Shown here: positions 39,501-51,500 of the stretch, piece by piece | Layout of the letters: each line of letters begins with the position of its first letter | Position numbering within the stretch: the first letter of the stretch is position 1 | NCBI RefSeq assembly: GCF_963678635.1 | Contig: NC_087066.1 | Span: 43,173,682-43,237,681 of the forward strand | DNA length: 64,000 nucleotides | Reading direction: 5' to 3' | From: Symsagittifera roscoffensis | Lineage: Eukaryota > Xenacoelomorpha > Acoela > Convolutidae | Program-made: the position numbers and the translations under genes | Notes under the pieces: model-generated | Told to the model about the DNA's origin: nothing | Seen by the model: only the letters and a program-made list of their open reading frames with translations | Database searches by the model: none

Positions 39501-42500
39501 GATTCATATTTCAACCATCTCTTCTCTGAAGATTTATCATTCAACTGATTGGTAACCCACGAAAACCTAACAGACACATTGTTACTAAATAGCTGAACGT
39601 TTTTGAACATTTTGGATGAATTCGACAAAAATCATGCTCATTCGGCGCACGCGTCTCTCTCGAAACAAGTCTAAATTGTAGCCAAACGCCTTTTTAATTT
39701 TTTTGAAGTTGACTCCCATAAAGACTAACTTAACCTTGAACAAAAAAGGGGAAATTCGAAGAAAAATGGCTATCAGAATTGAGAGAAACATGGTGAAAAC
39801 AATAAAAACAGTAGTGATGTTGATTGTGCAGAAATTCGACAAGTACCTGAGCAGTGAGCGAGACATCCTCCTTGGCATCTGGAGGAGCTTCAAAGGGATC
39901 AAAGACGACTTCGTTGCTCTGAAGCGCAATACCGACTGGTAATTGTCAATTTACAGATATTAGTGCAAACCATTACTCACCCGGGTTGGCCAAAACTTCT
40001 TATCATACAATTTCCATTCATGAGAAACTTCTTGTCATACAATTCCATACGTACAGAAAACTGTATGATTTCTCTATGAGATCAGTGTATGGAGGTCAAC
40101 CCATACAACAACCCCTCAACGATTTTAAAAGAAATTTTGACAGTATTTTTAAATATCAATTCAGCAAATTTTGTTAGTTGTGGTCATCGAATGTTTCACT
40201 AATACATTCTCAACGAGTCTAAAACAAAATTTGTAAAGTGACTCAAACTTGTGCAGGTGATCTTATTATCAAAGTTTTTTTGTTCTACATCCACCCTTTT
40301 TTCCATCGGATACAACAGACTTCAATTTTTTTTCTTCAATTTTCTAGATAAACATCAAATAGATATTTGATTAGGGCATTTTATCTTATCTGCACCTGCA
40401 CTTTAATTTAGTTTTCAAAGAACTTGTTTCCCGGATCGTTTTTCCGGAACTAGGACTGTTAATTTTGCTAACAAAGAAATCAGTCCGCATTAGCGTCTCT
40501 GATTACATCTGCAGTTTGAAATAATGAATGAAAAAAGCAATACTCAATACTTTATTGTTCCGACTGTCGATACGAAAGTAACGGAATATTTGTGCTCGGG
40601 GTGGGTTTTTTTTCTTCAGACAAATTTAGACTTTTTAACTACCCATTTTTGATGGAATCTTTTTATGTCATTCAAAAGGTATTGTTGTCCTGAGCTTAAA
40701 TTTGAAAGGATTTTTCATCTGTGATCATTTTTCATAAAGTTATGGGGGTTTAAAGATTGCCATTTTGGTCAATTTGGGACAATTAACGCGCGATATATTT
40801 TGCGCTATTAACGCGTAAGCGGAGATTTAATCCGTATTAAAATCGTTTCAAATTGGTTGAAAGAAGCTTATTTGCCATAATTAATTTGTTACAAGGAGCA
40901 AAATCTATCCTTCAGTATTTTAGATGGCGTGTGGGGGGATGGTTTTCATTAAAAAAAATTAAAATTTCAAAAAAAAAATTTTTTTTTTCACATTTAACTT
41001 TTTAATGTTATTACTGCCCCATAAACCTTAAAAGGCAGTCGGAACTTTCAGGGCTTCGCCCTGATACGAGCATTCTTGTTAAATTTTGAGCTTTGATTTT
41101 ACGAAAAGAGTAAATCAATTCAGAATTGACCCTGTTATAAGTCAAAAATAATTCTTAAATTAACTGAGATGAATCTCAGTCACATTAACATTTTAAACAA
41201 AATTTTATATTATTTTGAGTTGTGAACAGGTTATGAATAGAAAAGAATCAATATTTTAGATAAAATAAATAAGAATTTTTTTTAAGTGTAGCAATGCTAC
41301 AGTACCAATCAATATCTTTCAAAGGGTATGAGAAAATCGTGTCAAAAATGTTTGCCCAAAATTTCGAAATTTTTCCAAAGCAAAATTTTGAGCACAAATA
41401 GATTAGAGCGCAATTTCGATAAATTTTTTAGAAGTCGTAACAAATTGGCAGTAAAAGACTTCAATTTGACTACGCTCGTGATTTTAAAGATTGTCAGCAT
41501 TTTTGACTAACATTTCAAAAGCACTCTATAAAACCGACTATTTGATGATTTGACATTCAAATGATATATGCTTGAAGAAAAAAAGTTAATAGACACAAAG
41601 TTTATCAATAACACTGAAGATTAGCGCTAATCCTTTTTCTTTCTGCCAGGGGTCAATTTTCAACGGAAATGGCTGAATGAAAACTTCACATTTTCACATT
41701 TAACTTTTTAATGTTATTACTGCCCCATAAACCTTAAAAGGCAGTCGGAACTTTCAGGGCTTCGCCCTGATACGAGCAGTCTTGTTAAATTTTGAGCTTT
41801 GATTTTACGAAAAGAGTAAATCAATTCAGAATTGACCCTGTTATAAATCAAAAATAATTCTTAAATTAACTGAGATTAATCTCAGTCACATTAACGTTTT
41901 AAACAAAATTTCATATTATTTTGAGTTGTGAACAGGTTATGAATAGAAAAGAATCAATATTTTAGATAAAATAAATAAGAATTTTTTTTAAGTGTAGCAA
42001 TGCTACAGTACCAATCAATATCTTTCAAAGGGTATGAGAAAATCGTGTCAAAAATGTTTGCCCAAAATTTCGAAATTTTTTCAAAGCAAAATTTTGAGCA
42101 CAAATAGATTAGAGCGCAATTTCGATAAATTTTTTAGAAGTCGTAACAAATTGGCAGTAAAAGACTTCAATTTGACTACGCTCGTGATTTTAAAGATTGT
42201 CAGCATTTTTGACTAACATTTCAAAAGCACTCTATAAAACCGACTATTTGATGATTTGACATTCAAATGATATATGCTTGAAGAAAAAAAGTTAATAGAC
42301 ACAAAGTTTATCAATAACACTGAAGATTAGCGCTAATCCTTTTTCTTTCTGCCAGGGGTCAATTTTCAACGGAAATGGCTGAATGAAAACTTACTATTTT
42401 GCGGTCAAGGTTTTTGCTATGCATATTGGTGAAGGGAAATTGCATTTTGCAATTGTATCTTTCAGCTGACTCAGTACAAAAAGAAGTGCGGAGATCTGGA

Positions 42501-45500
42501 GACTCTGCTGATCGATCGAGCCCGGCAAATAGACGACCTCACAGCCGAGGTTAGTTCCTGGCAAAAGCTAACCCACATCAACTTACTATTACAATAAAAG
42601 GGATTAAATCATTTTCACACTTTACTGTAATTGTAATGATATTAATTACAATAAAAGGGGGGGGGTGGGTTGGTCCCCGGTAAGCTAGTGTAAAAATGGC
42701 GATCATTTTAGCTGGAGAAGTTGAGGAGAGAGACAGAGATGCAGTTGCACGAAGCAGATGAGAAGAATAGCCGACTGCAGGGGAAGATGCAAAACGAGTT
42801 ACAGGACGCACTCGCTCAACTGAAAGACGCAAAAACAAAGTTTGACTATTTTTTTACAACCTTTTCACCCTCCAGTTTTACATTTTTTTTGACAAATTTA
42901 GACTTTACGAGCTACAATAATCGATTAACAGCAGAAGCACCTGTAGAAATAAGTTTTGGAGCGAGGCGAGGTGGAATTCAATCTGAAAAAAAAGTTTACA
43001 GACTACTACATTCATTTTTTCCCGAAGATCCCAAGAGACGTTGATTAATTAAATTTGAGGCACTGAAACGCAATTTTTTTAAACCAATTTCTACAAAATG
43101 ATCAAAAAGATCCTTATCATAAAAACCACCAGTCAAGTCCTTCAAATATTGCACGTAGATCCAAATCAATTATTCTTTTAGTGAATCAATTCTTGACAGA
43201 ATTTACGTAGAATTAGAGTCTAGCAAAACAGACAAAAAAGGTTCTGGCAGCAAAAAGGTTTCCTCAGTAACATCTGGCAGCAACTGATTAACGTTATTTG
43301 ATTTTGTATTGGATTGTTTTGTATGGGATTGTTTTGTAAATGCACCATATTTCACGGATAAAGTTTTTTTTTGGAAAATGGTAATCAAAATCAAATATAA
43401 GATTTCTATGTTGATTAATTACAGGAGGAGATGTCACTCAACAGGTCGCAAGTTATGCTGACGATCTCCCAAATTAGTGCTTAACCAATTATACCTAATT
43501 TGAGTTTTGATAGTATGAAACCCTTATGATATTTATGATTATGATTATTTACAAATTGGTTCATTTTTGGTTCATGTTTTCTAATGGACTCCAGGCAAAC
43601 ACACTGACCTTTGTAAAGGGAAGACTATTTTTTTTCTTATCATTCAAGGAAGACTCAATCGGCTATCTTTTCATAACCAAAGGCAAAAAAAAACGAAAAA
43701 AAAAACTATCATTGAAATGCGCAAATTGGAAGGAACCAACAGCTATAATCTTACGTGTTTATCCGCTTTAAACTTCAATTGATGATCAAATTTATCAAAC
43801 TTAAATTGATAATCAAAACTTATCAAACTCTAATTGATGATCAAAATTTATCAAACTTTAATTGATGATCATGGCGCCATGTTGTAGTTTGATTGTCGGA
43901 CAATAATCAACTAACAAATTCTGATTTACAAAATGAAGCAATTTCCATCTTGTATTTTTTGCGATATGTCAATAACAGTTCATTTTGATGAAGAATTAAG
44001 TCGCGCCGGAGCCAATCATTTAGATTAAAAATTTTGAAGCGGGAAGGAAAAGCAAACATTATCAGACCGGCACTGCTGATTTTGTTTACTACAACTTTTC
44101 ATTCTACTACGCTAACTAGTTCATGTTTTATTTTTTCTTGAAAGCCTCAATTCGAAGTTTTTGAAGAGGTCATCAAAGCTGTTCTTATACGAAATCCCTC
44201 AGAAGTTTTTCAAGGAACTTTAGATTAGTGTTCTATTTTCCACCCAATTATATTATATGCACAAAACGAAGCTTTAGATAAAGTCGATTGGTAAACTTTT
44301 CAAAAATTTTCAGCCATGTTTGAGTTGCTTTATGAATTTTCTGCTTTCTGGCCTATTTTTAAATCAGAGCGAAGAGCAAAGAGTTGATGAAGAACAAGAC
44401 TAAAAATTTACGATAAATTTGAAGATTTTGATTTTTTGCAAGGAGAAGTTTGGAAACTATTTGCGTTTCTTGTACATCAACCGGCTAGTTTTATTCAAGC
44501 TAACAGAGCTAGATGTACCGGGATCCCCCCTCCCCTCACTAGGCTTGCCCCTGCACTACATTGATTTCAGGCTGCAGTCCCAGCAAAAGAGAGACGACAG
44601 TTCACGTCAGGAGTTTGACATGCTCAAGTCGGAGAACAAGTCACTCAAGGACAAAGTGTCGGAACTGGCGCGGGAGAGCGAAAGTGACAAACTCAAACTG
44701 CAGAGGATTGAACGGGAGGCCAAAAAAGAGGAACAGGTATAAAAAAACCGTTTTTCGATCCATTTTTCAACTATCTCTTCTCTGAAGATTTATCATTCAA
44801 CTGATTGGTAACCCACGAAAACCTAACAGGTAAATTGTTACTAAATAGCAAAATTTTTTCCGTTTTTGAACATTTTGGATGAATTCGCACGCGTCTCTCT
44901 CAAAACAAGTCTAAATTTTAGCCAAACGCCTTTTTAATTTTTTTGAAGTTGACTCCCATAAAGACTAACTTAACCTTGAACAAAAAAGGGGAAATTCGAA
45001 AAAAAAATGGCTATCAGAATTGAGAGAAACATGGTGAAAACAATAAAAACAGTAGTGATGTTGATTGTGCAGAATTTCGACAAGTACCTGAGCAGTGAGC
45101 GAGACATCCTCCTCGGCATCTGGAGGAGCTTCAAAGGGATCAAAGACGACTTCGTTGCTCTGAAGCGCAACACCGACTGGTAATTGTCAATTTACAGATA
45201 TTAGTGCAAACCATTACTCACCCGGGTTGGCCAAAACTTCTTATCATACAATTTCAATTCATGAGAAACTTCTTGTCATACAATTCCATACTTACAGAAA
45301 GTTTTATGATTTCTCTATGATAAGCACATTCAGTGTATGGAGGTCAACTCGGGCAAAAAAATATATCATGGTTCGTTATTTGAAAAAATTTTTTTTTGTT
45401 TCTCCGGCGAAAACTATACTTTGGGTGAGATCTTTGTTAATGTGTAAGCTATCCGCTTATGTATAGCAAACCCTTGGATTAATTTTTAAATGCATTTTTA

Positions 45501-48500
45501 GAAGCATAGCTTAAAAATTATCACTAGTAAGTTGTGGAAAAACTTAGGAAAATGATGGTTAAAGACAAAACCTTTCCCGCACTGAAGTTTCATGGATAAA
45601 AATTGAGTATAATAAATTTTTGTTGACTAATAAGTTGTCTATATAATCGGCTATCATGGCAAACTTAGACAAGCCATATAATCCATTATAATCGATTATA
45701 ATCCATTATTGTTTTCAATATAATGGATTATATTTTGGACATAAAATCCATGAAAAATGAGTAAATTTTGAGAATAATGACTCTACTTTTTGATAAACTT
45801 CTGCAAAACTCGAACGAACACGTTCATCCAGGGGCAGCCAGAATGTAGTAACTTTGAAGAGGCCAATGTGTAGTATTTTTCCACAAGTGCCCAAATACGG
45901 CATTTTTGACCAGTTCCCCGCACGTAAACCCCCCCCCCCCTCCCCCCCCCCCCCCGATTTTGGTTAATTGACATTAAAGGAGCTGGACGCGATTCGAAAT
46001 CATGAGAAGAAGTAGTGCAGTATTTCAAGTTATTTTAGAGAGCAAATCGTTTCTCAAAAAGCCCAAGTTTTTTAAGCGAGTTTAATCAAGCAAGGACGTT
46101 TTAAGGCATATATTGCCTTAAAAGGAGGTATAGCTTGAATTGGTTTGCAAACATTTCAGGTTTTTTAAGCAAGCTCATCAAGTGATAAAGTTTTGTCAAG
46201 CCAATTATTGAGTAAAAAAATTGACGGAATATTTACTTAGTGAGCAGATTGAACCATTTTTTGTGGCAGGCATTGAGTGAAAAAAGTTGGGAATTGTTTC
46301 TTTGCATGAATCAGTCGCAGAAGCAAAAAGATCATGTAAACAAGTTTGGGCCCTTTTCCTTTCCCTCACCGGCAAAACTTTACAAGTAAAAATTTTTATC
46401 ACTTTAATCGATTGTTATGAAAACTGAGAACGAACTAATTAGGCTATGACAAAAATATTTGGTATTCATAATTGTTCCGACTTTCGATACGAAAGTAACG
46501 GAATATTTGTACTCGGGGTGGGTTTTTTTTTCTTCAGACAAATTTCGACTTTTTAATTAGCCATTTTTGACGGAATTTTTTATATTGTTCGAAAGATATT
46601 GTTGTCCTGAGCTCAAATTTGAAAAGATATTTCACCTGTGGTCATTTTTCGTAAAGTTACGGGGGTTTAAAGATTGCCATTTTGGCCAATTTGGGACAAT
46701 TAACGGGCGATATATTTCGCGCTATTAACGCGTAAGCGGAGAGTTAATCCGTCTTAGAAATCGTTCCAAATTGGTTAAAAGAAGCTTATTTGCCTTAAAT
46801 GGTTTGTTACAAGGAGCGAAATCTATCTTTTTGTACTTTATATGGCGTGTGGGGGGATAAATTTCAAAATTTAGAAGAAAAAAAATTTCATTTTGTTTTA
46901 TTTCATTGAATTTTTTTTGTTATTACTGCTCCATAAACCTCAAAAGGCAGTCGGAACATTCAGGGCTTCGCCCTGATACGAGCAGTCTTGTTAACCTTTA
47001 AAAAACACTAGTTACTCCGTAAAATTCATGTTCGTGTGAGGTGGGGGGAAGGTAAAGAGCCGAAACTCAGTCTAAAAGATCGTCACTATCGACTAGCTTG
47101 CTTCACTTCAAAAACCTCTGCCTCACGACAAAAAGTTTTTAATGGTTTTTTTCTTCATTTTTTGCGTGTGCATGGAGAAAGAAAAGGGACAAAACGCAAG
47201 CTTGGAAATATCACTGATGGTTCTGTTGACTCGAGTTCTTTTTACAAAACCTATGACGAAAAAAACTTTCGAAAAGTTCGAAAAAATTTCGGTAAATTAA
47301 TGTTTCTTGTCACTAAGAAAACTTTTAGGACTTGTGGTTCCTAATTTTGTTCCGATAAAAAAAAATAAACGCATCGCAGACAAAGTTCATTTGCACTTTC
47401 AGTTGTCGGAACAATAAAACCTTGCTGCAATGGGGAACAATTTAAGTCACACGAGTGGTGGGTAATTTGAAAAGGGTTTTCGGCAAATAGGACGACAGCC
47501 GTTAAGACGACAACCGTTTTTGATGGGACTTTAAGACGACGCTTCACGCAACTCTCGACATTGTATTTCTGAGAAATTCAAACCGTATTAAACCTCATTT
47601 TATATATATTAACGCAAACTTGTTGTCTCAATGTCTAGTCGCCTTAATGGCCTGTCGTCCTATCTACCTAGCACCATTGAAAAGAGCCATTGTTATTAAC
47701 AGGGACTTGACTGGGATGCAGGAGCACCTGGCTAAAGTGTCTCAGAAGAGTGAGGACTTTGTGGATGAGTTTGGACAGAGGGAGCGTGAACAGGAGAGGG
47801 TGAGTAGGGAGAGGGAGGGGCGGGAGGGGAGGAGGGTGGAGCAGATGCAGAAGCAGGTGGGGGAGCAGGAGAAGAAGATGAAGCAGAGGGAGGCGGACTG
47901 GAGTCACGAGCGGGAGGCCATGAAGAGCCAGTGAGTAGTGGCAATCAATAAAAACAATAATATCACAGCACTGTCATAATGACAATGATATTATAATAAC
48001 CAAAACTATTATAACAATCAATGCTTATATAATAACAAAACTTTTATAACATTAAAAACAATAACTATCTTAATAACATAAATAATCAAAGGAAAATAGT
48101 TTTCAAATGATATCTTGCTACAAAATGAGGAAGAATTTTTTTCCAAATATTCAACAATATCTATACTATCATCACTATAAATCAGATACTGTAATCTGAA
48201 AGCTACCCTGTTTTTCAGAAAATTTTGGTTTTCTCAAAAGAACAAACTGGAATAAATTGAGCTTTTTTTTAAAAAAGTCAGAGCCTTTGAGTTTTCTTCA
48301 GCTCACGCTGACAAACTTGAGTTTTTTCTTTGAAAAATATCTGCTTTCGAGCTCAGGTCATCAGAACATATGGTAACTGGACTCTTTTTCCCCTACTTCG
48401 GACGAGAATCTATTTTATTGTGTAACGAGTTCTTCTACAAGGTTAATTATGATGGTGAAATGGCGCACAGACAATTCGGACAAAGACAATTCAGCCATTT

Positions 48501-51500
48501 TGAAAATCAGACAATTCAGGCAGAAATATACAGACAATTCAGCCTGAGACACTTCAGCCAGTTTTACAAAACGCTAAATTCGAAAGAAAAAATCGGAATT
48601 GGAGTTGTTTCTCGGTTTAAGGTCGGCTGAATTGTCTTTGACCGAATTGTCTGGACGCGGGTCAAATATGCTTGTCATAGCCTAATTAGTCCGCATGTCA
48701 TATTTCATAACTATCGGGAAAAATGAACTATCATTTTACCTGTAAAAGTTTGCAGGTAGGAGTAGTGGGAAAAACAGCCGGTAACTGTATTCTTACGATA
48801 GATTCTAAATTAATAACCGTTACTTTCTTTCTCTCAACAGAATCGAAGACTTGCGAGATGCGATTGCGAAGCAGCAAGCAGAGGCGGAGGAGAGAAGGGC
48901 AAGGGCAGAGGAAGCCGAGAGAACGAGGGCAAGTTAACTCGAAATAAATTTGTATTTCGCTAAAATTTTCGTACAAATTCAAAATGATTCGTACAAAAAA
49001 TTAACTAGAAAAAAAGCGACTCAATTTTTCTCAACTCAACTTAATTGCACCCCCCCCCCCCCGAAGCAAAGTCGGCGACTAACTTTTAGACTTTCAATTT
49101 TGCGCCGATGTTGATTCCTTGACTGAAAACTAGACAGTTATCTGACCAGCTTTTTATAGTCGCGAACAACGTCAAAAATCATGGATTTTGGTCGCGATAA
49201 TCTGAAATTTAGTCGCGATAGCCTTCTTTCAACGCCTTCTGAAACCTGGCTTTCTTTATGAGGTTTTGTTTTTCTGAACCAAATTATTTTGAATAACACA
49301 AAAAGAATAAACAGTTTATATGTCTCATCATTTTCAGGACGGTGATGCGGAAAAGCTGAAGCAATTGGATGATCACGTGTCAACTCTGAATGCATACATT
49401 GAGGAGATTGGACAAGCAGTTCTCGCAGACGCCGCCCAGGGAAAGTGAGTAAAGATACACAGCTGTCTTGTTGGAACCTTAGTAACAGGCCGAAATTTCA
49501 CTAATCACTAGTCTTCGAAGGAGTTTATTTAAGACGATTTATCCACAAAGGATTTATAATAGAAAATGTTGCCTAATTTGGTTACACATAATAATTTATA
49601 ATGGCGACATTTTCGGCATAATTTTTTCTCAATATATTATATTTTTTTTCCAAGAAAGTTACTCACTGGAGAAAAACACTCATCTTTAAGCTTTCCCGTA
49701 CTGAACTTTTTGTTCCATTTCACGGCTGATCATCCATTTAGCAGGGGAGAGAAAATTCTCAGGACTGTTCCCCCATTATGCAGGGCTGTTCAGAAGTGAG
49801 CATGCGTATTTTTCTACAGACATGGTCGTACCTGGATCTTACATGATCAGACCTGAGTGAAACATGTTCATGCCTGCCGCAGACATGATAACGCCTGACT
49901 GAAAACTTGACAAATACATTTAATAATCTTATAATACTGAAGATACCGATTTGAGCATATTCGGTTCAGGCATGGTCATGTATCCTGCAGATGTGAGCAT
50001 GTTTAGTTCAGGTATGATAATGTATCCTGCAGGTGTGAGCATGTTTAGTTCAGGTATGATCATGTATCCTGCAGGTGTGAGCATGTTTAGTTCAGGTATG
50101 ATCATGTATCCTGCAGGTGTGAGCATGTTTAGTTCAGGTATGATCATGTATCCTGCAGGTGTGAGCATGTTTAGTTCAGGTATGATCATGTATCCTGCAG
50201 GTGTGAGCATGTTTAGTTCAGGTATGATCATGTATCCTGCAGGTGTGAGCATGTTTAGTTCAGGTATGATCATGTATCCGGCAGGTGTGAGCATGTTCAG
50301 TTCAGGCATGATCATGCATGCTGCAGGTGTGAGCATATCTTCAGTTAGCACACCTGATGCAGGTCTGATGCAGGTATGTGCATGCCGAATATAGACATGC
50401 TGCACATCTGTAACAGACATGAATTTTGCATGATTTTACAATGATCAGATATGATTATGGCCAAAAAGTTCGGTACGGGTTCGGTGCGAGAACATTCGAG
50501 CTGTTCAGCTCTTCACGGAGAACCGCTGTTGAGCACCTAGTTAAGATCTACACCCAATTCTACATGCAGATCTATTTTTTTGGCCTGGATAATGTTGCCT
50601 CCCTCAAGCAACAAACACGGATAATGGTGCGGGCCTCGTGGATCCAACCTTTTGATTGAGAGGCTGAGACGTAACCACCTCAAGACCGATCAACAGGATT
50701 TTTTTTACGACACTATATATATACTATATGACAAATACTTTTGTTTTGCAGCTCTCTCTTTGCGAATGAGTTCGACGTGAAACTCACCGGCGACGACTTC
50801 ATAAACCTCAGATCCCGATTGGACAACGCGAGCAGGTCATCATCCCTCAGAAGGGGAGGGACAGCTTCTAGGTCTAGATCTCCTGATTTGGCACACTCAG
50901 TTTCAAATGCAGTTCAAGTGGCGCTCAAGAAACGACAGATGCAAATTGAGGTGGATCAATTTTTGAGCATTATTTTCTAACTTCCATTTTTATTGATAGG
51001 TAATTTTTGTTTTATTGTTTGATGTTGCTGAATGTGAAAAGTGTTATTAGAATATAATATCATCTCACGCTTCAGACTTATAATTTTCAGCAGCAATCTA
51101 GGAAGATGTCATATTTTTAGGGCATTTCTAGCGCTCGCCCAACTGTGGTTTTAACTTAATTTACAAGGTCCGGGTTACATGGCCCATAGTTATTACCCAT
51201 TTTAAAACCATTAAAAATTTAAACGATGTTGGGGGGGGGGGGGTAGGCTGTAAAGTAGCTCATTTTCTTCATGTTTAAACTTCCATATATTCGAACCATA
51301 GAATAAGACGGGCCTCAATGCGATACCATAATCATAATCCTGCCGAAAAGCACCCCCCTCCGCTTCCAAAAACGTTCCATCACTGAGGTTTCCTATAACA
51401 TAAGTATAATTTTTTTTTTGCAGGAAGCCTTGAAGAAGTCAGGCGACACTGTGGAGCAAGTGGAGAGTGCGGAGGCGAGGGCGGAGGCGAAGGAGCGAGA

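Larger units (their letters stand above)
35588..40115 (+). repeat. Segmental duplication, copy A (left)
   Basis: About 4.5 kb spanning exons 2-5 and their introns, repeated as copy B at 40116-45353. Both copies begin TCAACGATTTTAAAAG and both end just after a MITE-like element that follows exon 5. Copy A has about 0.9 kb (35713-36640) that B lacks. B has about 1.1 kb (43026-44168) that A lacks between exons 3 and 4. The four exons differ at only 7 of 485 positions, so the duplication is recent, or the copies are two haplotypes assembled in series. Confidence 0.9.
40116..45353 (+). repeat. Segmental duplication, copy B (right)
   Basis: Repeats the rootletin exon 2-5 region with all four exons open. 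Relative to copy A it lacks about 0.9 kb near its left end (join at about 40236), has an internal 706-bp tandem duplication, and has about 1.1 kb more between exons 3 and 4. It ends with the fuller copy of the MITE-like element after exon 5. Confidence 0.9.
45180..47702 (+). other. Intron 5
   Basis: About 2.5 kb. It holds the MITE-like element at 45221-45353, an AT-rich inverted repeat at 45676-45733, a C-tract at 45929-45955, and the hairpin-ended element at 46472-46993. A 102-codon reading frame at 47036-47344 has no supporting features. The remainder is unremarkable AT-rich DNA. Confidence 0.65.

Noticed and set aside
39347-40177. Extended + and - strand frames around exons 4 and 5 copy A
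   Set aside because: Shadows or intron read-through of real exons. The coding parts are the splice-bounded pieces given in the features.
43425-43451. Possible short exon (AATTACAG then GAGGAGATGTCA, with donor-like GT)
   Set aside because: Exon 3 joins exon 4 directly in phase. The 20-nt version breaks the frame, the 27-nt version fits the phase but gives a non-heptad peptide, and the segment is absent from copy A.
47036-47344. 102-codon basic reading frame in intron 5
   Set aside because: No recognisable domain, splice context or composition change; within chance length for this DNA.
47668-47944. Leu/Pro- and Ser/Pro-rich frames on the - strand
   Set aside because: Antisense shadows of exon 6, whose GAG/AGG-rich codons read as CTC/CCT on the other strand.
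49929-50420. Reading frames of 147 and 163 codons on both strands
   Set aside because: Created by a 42-bp tandem repeat with no stops; intronic and without non-repeat sequence.
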